NCBI RefSeq assembly: GCF_019279795.1
Contig: NC_056726.1
Span: forward strand, 1,019,798,835-1,019,862,834
Source: Protopterus annectens
Lineage: Eukaryota > Chordata > Ceratodontiformes > Protopteridae
Length of the DNA: 64,000 bases
Reading direction: 5' to 3'
The notes under the pieces were generated by a model. The model was not told the origin of the DNA, ran no database searches, and saw nothing but the letters and a program-made list of their open reading frames with translations. Below, one piece after another: positions 21,829-34,683 of this stretch (positions within the stretch are counted from its first letter, which is position 1; each line of letters begins with the position of its first letter). The translations under genes and the position numbers were made by a program.

Positions 21829-22444
21829 CTGTGAGGGTCAGACAAAAACTGTACATTACAATCTATACAATTGTACATTATAGTCTACACAGACACACAC
21901 AGAGACACACGCTATGGCACCCAACATGCATATGATATGACAGAAGGCATGCAACATGCATGTGATACGGTGGCATGCAGCTCAGACAATTATAGTGGTA
22001 GTTATCATACATCCGTGGGTTGCACACAACAGCATGCATGTGTCATACATGTTTAACACAATGGTGTCCTGTCAAATATACAGTGGAGCAATGGTGTCCC
22101 AATGCAGTGTTGTCTGCCTGCCCTACAGATATACTGCACATGTAGCTGATGTGCATGGCCATTGCATAGAATCATGAGGCATCTCTATTGCTATGCAGTG
22201 TGAGTTACAGACACAGGTCATAGCCATGACTGTGTTCATACACAATACATATATACTGTGGAATGTGACCCACGTCACTTAGGTGTATACACACTAAACC
22301 TTGATGTGGAATGTGTGACACAGGTCACTGAAGGGAATACAGGTGACACTCCTGCACATCTGCAACCATATTGCCGCTGCCTGGCAACTGTGGCCAGGCA
22401 TGGCAGGCTTGTCAGTACACCATGTCTCACATGACATCTGTGTA

Positions 22445-22528
<84 letters not shown>

Positions 22529-23750
22529 GAGGTGCATGGATGACAGTGATGTCTGACACCAGCAATGGGTATGTACTGTATCTGTGGGCTGATGTGGTTG
22601 TCTGTGTATGTATGTGGAAACTGTACAGGTGACAGCTGTCATGTCGTGACACACTCAGGATGTTCAACACATCTTATGTGGTGGATTGATGTTACACCTA
22701 CACAAGCTGTGCATAGACCTGCAGGATGTTTAGTGTTCCACGTCTGCAATATAACCATTACAAAAAGGCCATAGTTGGACCATGTGGAGCCAATGTATGA
22801 CAGGGTGTACACACAAACACATCATGCCTACTGTGTGTGTTGCTTCATGTCTCTGGCCATCTTCCCTGGCCATGTGTGAACATGTGTTGGCCAAATGGTT
22901 GTGATGGGTGTCTATTTCATATGTCTGTGTTGTCCCATATGGCATACACCCATATATGTCATATGCACCACTGATGACAGGGTTATGCAGTCAATAGGCT
23001 GTATGTTTGGTATGTGGGATATGTTTTACAGTGTTGCAGCCAGCCCACTACATGTCATGGACATGTCAGATATCACATCACATTGTGTGACATTCATAGC
23101 AGGGGTATAATCCACACTGGTGACTCCTGTGGGCTGGCCATACTCCAGCTCACTGTGTAGTACTGTTTAAATTCCCCACATGTGTAGTTCTGATATGTAG
23201 TACATGGCCCTACAGTGAACACCTCCACCATTGTATGCACAGCTGTCCACACATCTGGCAATGACAGTTTGTGAGGTTTCATGTCGGTGTTTCACATAAT
23301 TTGCAATTATTGCACATGGGTAGCCATTCTGATGACCTGCAGATGTGACTGGTATATTGTGACAGGACCATAAATTATGTCTACATGTGGTAAATGGCCA
23401 CATGGTAGCTAGATCTGTGCATTAACATGTCGGATAAATAATAACAGTCTCACCTGCAACGGGCTGCTGTCTTAGCGGAATGCCAGAGGTACCTAAATAG
23501 GAGTGACACAGCAGTATGATCATTATCCACGCCTGTATGATAGCTACAGGGTGCAATGTGCATGTTAACACATACGCCAGTACAATAGACTATACTATGG
23601 AGTATGCACATGTGTGCATACACAGAGTAGCATATTATAGTATGCGGGATGTGGGTATACATGCCTTGCATATGATGTTACATTACATATTTTACAGTAA
23701 CACATGCAACTATATGGGATATGATAGTTATATGTGCAGTAGTGACTTAC
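21829..23750 (-). other. intron of the Myb-like gene (1922 bp)
   Basis: On the minus strand the intron starts GTAAGT (complement at 23745-23750) and ends CTCACAG (complement at 21829-21835). Both sites fit U2-type consensus, and joining keeps the frame. It contains the (AC)n run at 22446-22525 and no other recognisable feature. Confidence 0.6.
22446..22525 (+). repeat. (AC)n microsatellite
   Basis: An uninterrupted run of about 40 AC dinucleotides inside the proposed intron. It is responsible for the Thr-His and Cys-Val open frames around it. Confidence 0.95.
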
Positions 23751-24159
23751 CAGGCAACTTCAGGCTCTGAGGTTGGGAGACACCCACCTCCATGATGTCT
23801 GCTAAGGCTTGTGAATGGTGTTCTGCATGTGTTTCCAGGTTGGCCAGTAGCTCCTTGGTACGTGCAAGTGGGGGCTGGGTCAGTGACCGACCACCTGTTG
23901 CACCTTGTTCCCTGGCGATTGCATTCGCACGCTGTGTCACCCATCTAATTAGGTCTGTACAGTGTCTGCGCACCTGCAGGTATGTGCGGTTGTGGCCACC
24001 CACATCATTAACCCTCCTGCGAAGTTCCTGCCACTGGGCATCCTGCTGCCGTGCATCCTGTGGCACATGGCTAAACAGGACATCATAATTGTCAAGTAGG
24101 TATGGTACGAGGGCCTCATCCTCCAAGCGTGTATAGACTGGTAGCCTTGCATGCATCAT
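23751..24159 (-). CDS. Myb/SANT-like DNA-binding protein, exon 1
   Basis: The exon encodes about 136 residues. Residues ~8-85 form a Myb/SANT-like trihelix: YTRLEDEALVPYLLDNYDVLF, then WQELRRRVNDVGG, then RTYLQVRRHCTDLIRWV. The conserved Trp, RRV and QVRRxxxDL positions fit the Myb_DNA-bind_5 type found in Harbinger accessory proteins and MSANTD genes. A heptad-like helix (LANLETHAEHHSQALADIM) follows and could dimerise. The exon ends CCTG|GTAAGT. The first ATG at 24157-24159 is preceded by TCTTCCAG|GT, a plausible 3' splice site, so a further upstream exon is possible. No frameshift is seen, unlike nearly every other coding region in the window. Confidence 0.6.
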
Positions 24160-24345
24160 ACCTGGAAGACATAAAGATGGAGACAGGTCACAGTCACTTA
24201 GAGATGCACAGAGCTACAGCTGAACATACATGTGTATCACATTTATTACGATTAAATAGTTGTCTTTGCAAATCTACTTGACTCTGACACCACTTACATG
24301 TTTGTGTCACACACGTGACACTTAATGGTGATTGGATATTATTGC

Positions 24346-24348
<3 letters not shown>
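24160..24348. other. upstream flank of the Myb-like gene
   Basis: AT-richer DNA between the candidate start exon and a (GT)n run. A possible 3' splice site (minus strand, TTATGTCTTCCAG) lies at 24162-24174. No clear TATA box is visible. Confidence 0.35.

Positions 24349-24386
<38 letters not shown>
24349..24386 (+). repeat. (GT)n microsatellite
   Basis: A run of about 19 GT dinucleotides. Confidence 0.95.
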
Positions 24387-24387
<1 letters not shown>

Positions 24388-26219
24388 ACCTGATTACATT
24401 GCTCATACTCCATGTGGATGCTGTCTTGATGTGGGCATGTCTGTTCGCCTGTACTGGTGTTTCTACCTATCAGCACATGCCTGGATGTGTCCACATTAAT
24501 GCAGTCGACCTTGATGCTGTGTATATGTCACATATAAAGACTTACGCTGCCTTAACGGACACGACCTGTGACCCTGCAGACATGCTCGCAGAAGGTTTTA
24601 CATGTATGTGTTTTGCCATATACATCTACACGGCACTGTACAGCAGTTCAACATCCTGCCATGTATCACCTGTGTTGCACATGTGATACACATGGGACAC
24701 TGGCTAGGCTGATGGTATTTGCAGGGATGGTTATCAACTATAGCATGTATGGTCAAAGCCAACTAGTAGGCTATATGCCCTGAGCCATGTATGAGCCTAG
24801 GATGTAGGGTTACGTAGCTGTAGCCGACAGGCGAGTTTCTGGGGCCAGGTGAAGCAGTGCCACATAACTGCTCCACAAGGGTAATGATACATTTACCATG
24901 CTGTCATCACACCATGTCTGAAAGAGGGGCAATGTGCAGCTTTGAGGGACAGGGATGCATAGTATGGCAGGTGTATGTAAAGGGTATGGCACAAGGATCT
25001 GTCCAGCATGTGGTGATCTTTGTACTAGGAAGGTGGATGTCCATGATGTATGTATTTGAGATCAGGATGTGTACGTATGGCATGTCCAACTTCACTGGGT
25101 TGGACATGGCTTTATTCAGGGTAGTCACCATGCTACATAGTGGAGATGCGTATTGGGAAGGCTGGTGTCGGCCATCTGAACATGGCCAATACCCCTTAAA
25201 GGTAATATGTGATCTGATATGGGTCACATGAGTGATGGTTATTATGGCTGAACAATGATCTCTATATTCATGGATGGCACCACCCTGTCATGATTAGGGT
25301 TGCCACTTATGACTACCTGACAGGTGTGGTGACGTCACTATCTCAAGAAAGACAATTGCCCAGCTGCATTCCTTACACACAGTGTCCATTATGTTGTCTG
25401 CTGCCTAGGTGGTAGTTCCTGGATACAGGGTTAACATATTGGTGACAATTCAATATGCAGCTGTCAGATTGTGGCCATATGTCACACGCCTCACCCAAAA
25501 GGCCCCTTCTGTATGTTGTCCACAACACTGAGTCAGCTATTGCTCCTAGGTCATAGTCATTCACATACTTCAATAGGCAGATGCCTTTTGTTAGTCTGTG
25601 TGGTATATTCTACAATGAGGGGGAGTACAATGAATTGACCGTGTCTTACTGTAGCTGGCACTAGTGTGATGTGCATGTATTATCAGACACCCTCTGTAGT
25701 GTTGGTTCTGCCAGCAGTCCACTTGCAGAACACTCCTGTGACATACGAATGTACATCTAGTGTACTGAGTGTAGGTGGAACACAGTATGGGTGATGATGT
25801 CCTATGACCTGACAAGGTTATTATATGCAGTGTGGAATCAACCTTACTGTCATCTACATATGTACTGCTGACATCAAATAGGTTGAATAATGTTCATGGC
25901 CTTTCATACCAGACACAGCAGGGTAGTAGTGCAGTACCTCCCATTATCAGTGGTGTCTCTCCCTTTGTGGGTTGTGATAACTGTTGGTGTGCACCATTCA
26001 GTGTGTACACAGCCTGACATGAAGCTATGTTTTACATGATGTGTATGTGGAGAGCAAATTGTTTTGCCATATGTGTATGATACAACCTGGGATGTGGACA
26101 GGTCCCATGCAGCCTGAGTGCAGGTTGTACCTGCATAGTTGTGGTTTCAGGGGCTCTGTAGTGTACATGGATATATGAGTGTGTACCTGTTGGGGGGGGG
26201 GCAGTGTGTTTATGTTATC
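24387..26219. other. intergenic, no gene seen
   Basis: TG-rich sequence with overlapping unrecognised frames (for example 24857-25231 plus and 24907-25227 minus are mirror openings of one stretch). A G10 run occurs at 26192-26201. The stretch ends at the leader of the next LINE. Confidence 0.5.
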
Positions 26220-26429
26220 AAAGACCCTATCTTGATTGCTTATTCATGCTCAGCACTTGTTCAGAACATGTAAGCACTAAATAAGCTACTAATTACTAAA
26301 GCACTCAATCTTCCTCATTATCTGGAGGTAAACAGTGTTTGTACGTACTTCTCTCACTTGCTTGGTGTAAAACTGCTCTTGTACTCACTTTCCTCACTTA
26401 TCTAGCGGAACATAGTTTTATATTCAGGC

Positions 26430-27404
26430 ATGTCCAAGGGTCAGCTCCCAGTGTTCTCTCCTGTCTATCTGATGAATATGGGCATCTTGAGGCAATGTAG
26501 ATTGCCTCATATACACAGACAACCCTCTCCTCTTACCACACAACACTACAACCTGTGGGAGATGCACTTATCTAGCCAAACTTGAGGTAAAACTCTCTAC
26601 AACCAAGACTGAACTTGACAGGCATGTGGCAAAGGTAAACATTTACACCACACCACACTCATCACATAGTCTTACTAAATCTCCACCACCCAAATTCACA
26701 CATAGTAACACAAAACATTTGCATAGGCCCTCAATAATAATCTGTCTAGGCAACAGAGACCTCCAAAGCAGAGATGCAAGCAGCCTCCATCCCCCAACAC
26801 AACTCCAATAACACATAGCCCACAGAATCAGTGTGCCACTCAACCACAGCCAATAAGGCACAACAATGTACCCAACACACTAGTCATAGGTGACTCTATA
26901 GTCGGGCACACTGATGTCCCACTCACCAGACTAAACCAGGAGATGGTTACTGTCAGCTGCCTGTCTGGGACCAGGATCCACCACATAACCCACGCACTCA
27001 GTTCACTCCACAACATGTACAATATGACTGTCATTGTCCATGTTAGTCTGAATGAGCTGAGACGTACCACCCTGGACTACATGTAAAGAGACATGGATGA
27101 GCTCTCTGATCTTGTAGCCCAGGCAGGTATGACTCTAGCCTTGAGCAGCATTCTACCATCGCCCAAAATGATACTGCAGTACATGGACAAAATGATTGAC
27201 TTCAACAATTGGCTAAGCCTCTGGTGTCATTCTAAGGGTATCCAGTATCTGTCTGCTTGGGATGACATGGTTGACAGACCACGATGTTTTGCTACAGATG
27301 GCCTGCACCTGTCACCCCTGGGATTCCAGATACTGGCTAAGGCTCTTGCTGCCCCTATAGTGCCTTTTGTAGGCAAGGTTCAAATAACATATTCACCACT
27401 GTAA
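26430..27404 (+). pseudogene. LINE ORF1, subfamily 2, heavily broken
   Basis: It starts MSKGQLPVFSPVYLMN, but a deletion in the first cysteine pair (expected CSNC) shifts the frame near codon 23. The esterase block is recognisable in pieces: VIGDSIVGH near 26885, NELRRTTLDYM with a stop near 27083, then the frame 27093-27404 with ILPSPKM and DGLHLSPLGF. It cannot make a full protein. Confidence 0.65.
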
Positions 27405-27433
27405 CAGGTACAGGCAAACAAAACCTGAGGGTA

Positions 27434-30190
27434 ATGCTACTCAATGCCTGATATCATACTCTCACTCGAGGCTCTCCTTATAATGGAGCACATCGGTATC
27501 TGTGCAGTGGCTGAGACCTGGTTCAAGGCTCCACAGAGCACCCCTGCATTACCAGGCTATTACTCATACCACACTTTTCGGCCATGTAACCTGGACCGGA
27601 ACACCCACTGAGGAGGTGTGTCCATATTTATTACAGATACCCACACTGTCAGGCTAGTTGCTTAGCACAATGCATCTGAGGTTATTCAAGTTCAACTAAC
27701 TCTGGGCAAAACTGCAATCCAACTTATAGCTTGCTACAGATCCTCCACCATGCCCCTGGATTCCCACTCCTCTCTTCTTGATATACTGGAAATTATTAGG
27801 GTTCAACCAAACACCCTACTAATGGGTGACTTACACTACCCCACCATTAACTGGGATAACTACTCGTGCACCAACTCATTAGCCCAACACTCCAATGGCC
27901 TGGATCAACTTATCCACACCCCCACCAGGGGCAACAATATCCTAGACCTAGTCATTACCAACATGTGTGACTGGTGTTCCACACCTGGGGTCAACTCCTC
28001 GTTGGTCCGGTCTAACCATTAGCTAATCACCCTTGATATCCACATCCCGCCACCACCCCCCATTAAGGAAACAACAGTAAAATATATCTACAAATCCAAC
28101 TTCAGGCTTCTTAAGACAGAAGTGGTAAACGTCATGACACCCATGCAGATGAACAATACAGTCACAACTGCTGAATCCTACACAACTGCTCTTTATAAGC
28201 ACTTACACGGCTGCATGGATTGTGCTATCCCAAACAGAACCAAGATGCTATCCTCCAAAATAAGTAAGCCAATCTGGTGGTCCCCGGCTATTAACAAACT
28301 GTACAACAGAAGGAAGAAACTGTTGCAAAAGAGAGTACAATCCCATGAGTAGAGGAGCTCCCTTGTCAGCCTCAGTAAGACTCTGAGATCCCTTATAAGA
28401 TCCTCCAAAGCTAGCTACTTAAACCTAACTGCCACTAATTCCACAGGCAACCACAGAGCATTCTATAGGTATGTCACTTGTCTCGATGGCAACACCCAAA
28501 TCTGCTCTGACTTACAGCACTAAGACATGAACATTACAGGACCGACTGATATTGGCAACATCCTGGCAGATAGGTTCAGTGCTAACTTTACCCCACTCTC
28601 ACCCCTTAAGGGGCCCATATCTATACAGAAACAATGCAGAGTCCCTGTAATCACATCTACGCAGGTAAAAGCTGCACTTCTTAAAGCCAAACTCACAACA
28701 TCCATGGGACCGGACAACATCCCAGGCTGCGTTTTACACAAACTTCAGAACAAACTGGCTCCCCACTTAAGCACCATGTTCAATAATAACCTCACATCAG
28801 GCTTTGTGCCCCCTGAATGGCACACAGCAACAGTTATCCCACTCCACAAAGGTGTCACCACAATGGACCATGGGAACTATTGCCCTCTAAGCCTGACTAG
28901 CCTGTTCTGCAAGGCTATGGAGCACATTATCATAGATCTCATTCACAGAGTAATTGGTTACCTCCAAACCTTTGACTCCACCCAGTTTGGCTTTGTTAAG
29001 GCCAGACCATGCATCCTACACCTGGTGGGCTTCTTTGAGACAGTTACCAAGGCATTAGATGAGGGTAGGGAGGTCCACACAGCCTACCTTGATCTCTCAA
29101 AGGCTTTCAACACCATTCCCCATTATGGTATTATTGACATACCCATCCACCTGCACATTAACACCTACATCACGGGATGTTTTGCAAAGTGGCTCATGGA
29201 CAGAACACACACAGTGAGAGTTGCATACCCTAGGTCTGACTGTAAACCATTTACAAGTGGAGTCCCCCAGGGCTCGGTCCAAGGACCCCTCATGTTCGGT
29301 TTATACTTCTCTGAGGTACAGGCAAGCACAGGAGGACTTTGGCTGAAATGGTTTGCAGATGGCTGCAAACTAGGGGCCATAATTGTCCCCAGTTGATACA
29401 GACACACTCCTGAAGGGTGTCACTGGGACGGATACCTGGTGTCAATAACATGGCCTCAAGCTGAATGCCAGAAAGAGCATAGTCATCCCCTTGGGATAAA
29501 ACTAATTACCCACAGACTACCACAAAGGTGGTAGTTCCCTACATACAGAAAAGGTAATAAGGGATCTGGTAAACAAAGTAGATAGCAATCTCTCCTTTGA
29601 TAACCATATTGCCAAGGTGTTTAGGATACCTTTCTATGTGGCCCCCCTAATCTCAAATGGGTTCGCATCCAGAACTAAGGAGGCCATTGTGCCTCACTAC
29701 TCATGACTTATTAGACCAATTCAAGGGTACAACACCCCATGTGGGATGTACCTCACAAGACAACTGCAACAGCTTGAATGACCACAACAATACCACACCA
29801 AGAGGAATACTGACCGCAAACAGATGACCTATGCAGCCCAACTAAAGAAACTCCAGCTGTACTCGGTGGCATACCGCATACTCAGAGGTGATCTCTGCTT
29901 GACAAACAAGGCCCATGTCCAACACAGTAATGATGGATATGCTCCACCTAAACAAAAGCCCCTGAGAGCCACATGCTCTAGGGATATAAACCTAACCGCA
30001 ACGATAACTAGGACATGATGGAGGGATAGGTTCCTGACCCGGACACTCCCCATGCTTTGGAACATGATTCCTATGTACATCAGGCAGGGACCCTCACTAG
30101 CACTCTTCAAGAGAAATCTTGATGGGTGGATAGGAGACAGACATGTACCCCAGGGATCACTGCAGTGGCTCTGCTGGACAGAGGTGCAGG
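27434..30190 (+). pseudogene. LINE ORF2, subfamily 2, heavily broken
   Basis: The endonuclease is recognisable from CAVAETWFKAP through a GDLHYP variant (normally GDFNYP) to RSNH (normally RSDH), so catalytic residues are changed. The RT frame 28527-29396 has AYLDLSKAFN and GVPQGSVQGPLMF, but the catalytic block reads FADGCKLG; the second Asp of FADD is Gly. C-terminal frames at 29824-30018 and 30052-30234 follow. Numerous stops (for example 27609-27611 and 28351-28353) mark it as dead. Confidence 0.7.
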
Positions 30191-30318
30191 GAATTAATGG
30201 CTCTGCTGTTCAGAGGCACAGGGAACTAACCTAAGGAGGTGGCGGATGCCAACACACTCTAGCTAGGTTTATAAATGCCCTTGGGCAGACAGCCTAGTAC
30301 CTACCTATGTCCTATGAA

Positions 30319-32091
30319 CCTATTACATGTCTTATGTGCATGGATAGTTAACTAACTCTCCCATTTCTTTGCTATCATGCTGATAAACTGTTGGGTGACT
30401 AGAAGTCATATATATCCTGTTATTGTGTATTGTAAATCACATTATACATAACTAATATTTGCCCAACATAACAGTACTGCTATGTAAAATGTAATACATA
30501 TCTGCCTACAAAACTGTACATTACACAGTTATTGGCAAAATATCCCACAATTCAAATCCTATTTGCACAGTAGGACCACCTTCCACATGTTATTCTCAGT
30601 ACTACACCCATACATATGCCTACTCCTACAGTATAGCAACATATACTATCCCGTTATGCCACATACTTGTTGGACCAACCCTGCCACTGACAGCGGCTGG
30701 AGAGGAATTGTAGTGTTCAAAGTCCTTATATAGCATCCCTTGTGCTGTATTAAGTGTTTGCCTTGTGGCCTACAGCAGTACACATATAATTACTACAAGC
30801 GTTATTATGCTCAACAATACATCACTACAAGATAACTGTTTCCACTATATGCATTGTGTACACTTTAATTATTACAGAACAAGTATTACATACACAAACA
30901 TACTGAGTGTTCTACATACCTTATTAGTAACCCGAGGTGTAGTTGACGGTAATTTCAATCTTATTTGTTTGTGTTTCAGTCTTCTTTGTAACATTCTGCT
31001 GGTATACAGATGGTTTGAATGTGTGACAAGCATCCTTTTATAGTTAAATATCTGTAACATGTGATATCCTGACCACCAACTGGTGTTCCAAAGTAGTTGA
31101 TTACATGCACATCAGCTGTGTAGCTACTCCATTAGCCAATACCATGGCAACAGTGGTGTATAACTGAGTACTCCACCTGGGCATTGTCCCTTTGCCTTAC
31201 TTTCGAGGAAGATGGCCTGGATGTGTTGTTTGTGATGTATTGTGACAGCTATATGGACACACAGAGAGATATATTAGCTTCATGGCTCCCGTGGATTGTG
31301 TGTAATGGCCAGAGGATGTAGTTCTACATGTGAGTACAACTGTTATATTTCTGAACATTGCTACTTATGCAGGGTTTGTTTGTACCTGATACACCTGCAG
31401 ATGTTTCAGTCTGGCAAGAATGTTTGAGCAACTCAAGGCTGTATGGCTATGCATAAAATGTTAGGTGGTTTACAGTGTGCTCACCAGACATCTTTGGTAT
31501 AATGTACATGTGTATCATACTGTGCTGTTAATCAGTAATTGGTAACACTTCCTGGTGTATGTACAGCCGCGTGAAATGGGATTATTGCAAACAAACCCTG
31601 TAATATCAGTGGCTGTTCCATTGTATAACAGCAACTATTTCACATAGGGCCATGTTAGTGTGTCTTTGACAAGGTATGTTAAGGCTTCTGCAGATGTCAT
31701 AGAGTGAGTGAATGTTTGTGATGTTATTACAGTATATATTGTAATTGTTTCGGGTGTGGGGGAGATGGTGGGTGTACATAGCAAAACATCAACTGCATGC
31801 TATACAGGAACCAATTAACAATGCCTTACTAAATCAGCATGCAGTTACCATAGTATTAGTCCACTAAAAGATAGGTCTTCAAATAGGGAAGGAACCCTCA
31901 CACACATATTGAATATGTATAAATGCAGTTCCTACACACCTGTATAGCATGCAGTTGATGATGGTCCTTCAATCCCTTCGGGAATACATCGGAATGTAAT
32001 GAAGTGTTGCTACATGAAAGCTGTCTCGTGTATTTCTGTCACAGATATTTGCACTAATTGGAGTTGTGTTGGTGACTGACCCACTTTGCCT
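30319..32091. other. intergenic, no gene seen
   Basis: AT-rich unique-looking sequence without recognisable coding, RNA or repeat content. It lies between the LINE tail and the inverted-end element. Confidence 0.5.
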
Positions 32092-32432
32092 AGGGTTGCC
32101 ACCTTTTCAAATGGCCATAGTGGGACATTTGCAGGGCACACATCAGATTTTAGAGGCCGACACATACCCACGGTCAGTACGAAGTATAGAACTTTACATT
32201 TATGCCTAAATAAAAGCTTATTCTTGTAACAGTTTACATGCTTATCCTGTTTCTTGTTACATGTAGGTATGTTATATACGGACATGACAATTTTATGCGA
32301 CTATTACATTACAGTTTGGACATGCCAAATGTCTCGGGATTGTAGGACATCAGTATGTTTACTCAAATTGGTCAGGACATGACTGCACATAGAGGGACTA
32401 TCCCTTGCAAAGTGGGACGGGTGGTAACCCTA
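32092..32432 (+). mobile_element. short inverted-end element (MITE-like), copy 3
   Basis: It begins TAGGGTTGCCACCTTTTC and ends GTGGGACGGGTGGTAACCCTA, imperfect inverted termini. It aligns with the 1075-1413 copy along its length (GCACACATCAGATTTT, ATAAAAGCTTATTCTTGTAAC, TTTTATGCGACTATTAC, AGGGACTATCCCTTGCAAAG). CTTTG occurs just outside both ends and might be a target duplication. It abuts the 281 bp tandem repeat. Confidence 0.65.
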
Positions 32433-32439
32433 TCTTTGG

Positions 32440-33185
32440 GGCTTAAAAATCTCAGCTTTGGCTGGCTAAGATCTAGCTGTATTCAACTGGACATATAAGA
32501 GAATTTAAGTACCTTTTTTATCTGCACTTTTTTCAAATAATACAGTATTTAAATTGATTTGTGTTGCATGAATATTAACTGAATTGGAAGTTTTGACTCT
32601 GTTCTTCAGTTAGTGCTTACTTGAATTTTATTGTCTGTTAGTAATTGCAGGTGTGGGGGTAGCCACATTCTTTGATTTCCTGTCAATGCCTATTTATGTG
32701 GTACAGTTTGAAATATTTTCTGCTTAAAAACCCCAGCTTTGGCCAGCTAAGATCTAGCTATATTCAACTGGACATATAAGAGAATTTAAGTACCTTTTTT
32801 ATCTGCACTTTTTTCAAATAATACAGTATTTAAATTGATTTGTGTTGCATGAATATTAACTGAATTGGAAGTTTTGACTCTGTTCTTCAGTTAGTGCTTG
32901 CTTGAATTTTATTGTCTGGTAGTAATTGCAGGTGTGGGGGTAGCCACATTCTTTGATTTCCTGTCAATGCCTATTTAAGTGGTACAGTTTGAAATATTTT
33001 CTGCTTAAAAACCTCAGCTTTGGCCAGCTAAGATCTAGCTGTATTCAACTGGACGTATAAGAGAATTTAAGTACCTTTTTTATCTGCACTTTTTCAAATA
33101 ATACAGTATTTAAATTGATTTGTGTTGCATGAATATTAACTGAATTGGAAGTTTTGACTCTGTTCTTCAGTTAGTTTTCTCACCC
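32440..33185 (+). repeat. 281 bp tandem repeat, 2.6 units, upstream of LINE
   Basis: The word CAGCTTTGG(C/T)(C/T)(A/G)GCTAAGATCTAGCT recurs with CAGCTTT at 32453, 32734 and 33015, steps of exactly 281 bp. The third unit stops after CTCTGTTCTTCAGTTAGT at about 33175. Units differ at only a handful of positions. The array lies about 490 bp before the ORF1 start of the LINE at 33668 in the same orientation, mirroring the monomers before the 7229 LINE, but shares no sequence with them. Confidence 0.75.
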
Positions 33186-33667
33186 ACCCTCCCTGTTTCT
33201 GTTTTGGTGTTAATCTTAGTGGCTTTGAAACTGCCCACCCCTCTTGTAAATTTGTGTTTGGATACTCCTTCTGGGTCCATCTCATTTGCTCACTCAACTG
33301 AGTGCAGTGAGATCATATTCTGATCTTAGTCACCCCTACTGTGTACAAAGAAAGCATCTGGGAAAGAGAACAAAAAAAAAAATTAAGCTTGTTTCCTGCC
33401 TTTCCTTTTAAGTGGTCTAGACTGTTTGTAGGTTTCTGAGCCCCCAAGCCCTTTTGTGTTGGAGGGAAGCCTTCTAGCCTAGTTTTGTTTCTTATAACTA
33501 GCCAGTTTTCTAGTTTCAGCACTCAAATCTATTTTTTTGAACCCTGCACTTGTTAAGAACTGATTGTAAGCACTACATAAGCTGCAAATTACTACAGCAC
33601 TTAACTTTCCTCACTTGTCTAGAGAAAAGCAGTTTTTAGTACTTAATAAATAAACACCTATCCAGGC
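33186..33667 (+). other. LINE 5' leader, subfamily 2
   Basis: C-rich then AT-rich sequence. The last ~130 bp (CTGCACTTGTTAAGAACTGATTGTAAGCACTA in pieces) align with the leader of the 26430 copy. An A11 run lies near 33371. No TATA-like box is as clear as in the 5.6-6.9 kb monomers. Confidence 0.55.
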
Positions 33668-34654
33668 ATGTCTAATGGTCAGCTCCCAGTGATTTTTCCT
33701 GTCTACCTGATGACTCTGGGCATCTTCGGGCAATGCAGCAATTGCCTCATGTACACAGACAACCCTCTCCTCCTACCACCCAACTCTACAACCTGTGAGA
33801 GATGCACTTATATAGCCAAACTGGAAGCAAAGCTCTCTTCACCCAAGACTGGACTAGACAGTCAAGAGGAGAAGGTAAACACTTGCACAACACCACACTC
33901 ATCACATAGTCCCTCAAAACCTACACCACCAAAACACACACATAGAAACGCAAAACACACACCTACATTCGTGGAGGCTTTCAATAAAAACCTGCCCAAG
34001 CATCAGGGACATCCAAAGCATAAACGCAAGCAAACTCCACCCCCCCAACACAACCCAAATGACACATAGCTCACAAACTCAGTGTGCCACTCAACCACAG
34101 CCCATAAGGCATAACAACGTACCCAACACTCTAATCATAGGTGACTCTATAGTCAGGCACACTGATGTTCCACTCACTAGACTCAACAAGGAGAAAGTTA
34201 CTGTCAGCTGCCTGTCAGGTGCAAGGATCTGCCACAAAACGCATACACTCAGGTCAATCCACAAATATGACATGACACTGTCATTGTCCATGTTGGTGTG
34301 AATGACCTGAGACGTACCTCCCTGGACTACATGAAAAGAGACATGGAGGAGCTCTCCAATCTTGTATCCCAGGCAGGTATGACCCTAACCCTGAGTAGCA
34401 TCCTGCCATCACCCAGAATGATACCACAGTACAAGGACAAAATGATTGACTTAAACAATTGGCTAAGCTTCTGGTGTCATTCTAAGGGGATCCAGTATTT
34501 GTCTGCCTGGGACGACATGATCGACAGACCACAATGCTTTGCCAGATATGGCCTGCACCTGTCGCCCTTAGGATTCCAGATACTGGCTAAGGCTCTTGCC
34601 ACCCCTATAGTGCCTTTTTTAGGCAAAGTTCAAATGACAAAGTCACCACCGTAA
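33668..34654 (+). pseudogene. LINE ORF1 (zinc-binding + SGNH esterase), subfamily 2
   Basis: The start MSNGQLPV is followed by cysteine pairs CSNC and CERC, a Thr/Pro/His-rich linker, GDSIVRH (esterase Ser), NDLRR and the C-terminal LHLSPLG block. Two frame breaks lie near 34065 and 34270, giving frames 33668-34069, 34059-34301 and 34298-34654. The catalytic DGLH is YGLH here, so the triad Asp is lost. The cysteine spacing and linker length match the other copies, so the protein architecture is conserved between subfamilies. Confidence 0.7.
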
Positions 34655-34683
34655 CAGGTACAAGCAAGCAAAATCTGAGGGTA

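Larger units (their letters stand above)
26220..30318 (+). mobile_element. old CR1-like LINE copy, subfamily 2
   Basis: The 5' leader from about 26230 shares CAGCACTTGTT, GTAAGCACTA and AATTACTAAAGCACT with the leader of the 33668 copy. The element runs through decayed ORF1 and ORF2 to a 3' UTR with GGGCAGACAGCCTAGTACC and ends CCTATGTCCTATGAACCTAT at about 30318. Unlike the 33 kb copy, no tandem 5' repeats precede it. Many stops and frameshifts show that it is old. Confidence 0.75.

Noticed and set aside
26192..26201. G10 run as a G-quadruplex regulatory site
   Set aside because: A single G run without three further runs nearby cannot form the usual intramolecular quadruplex.
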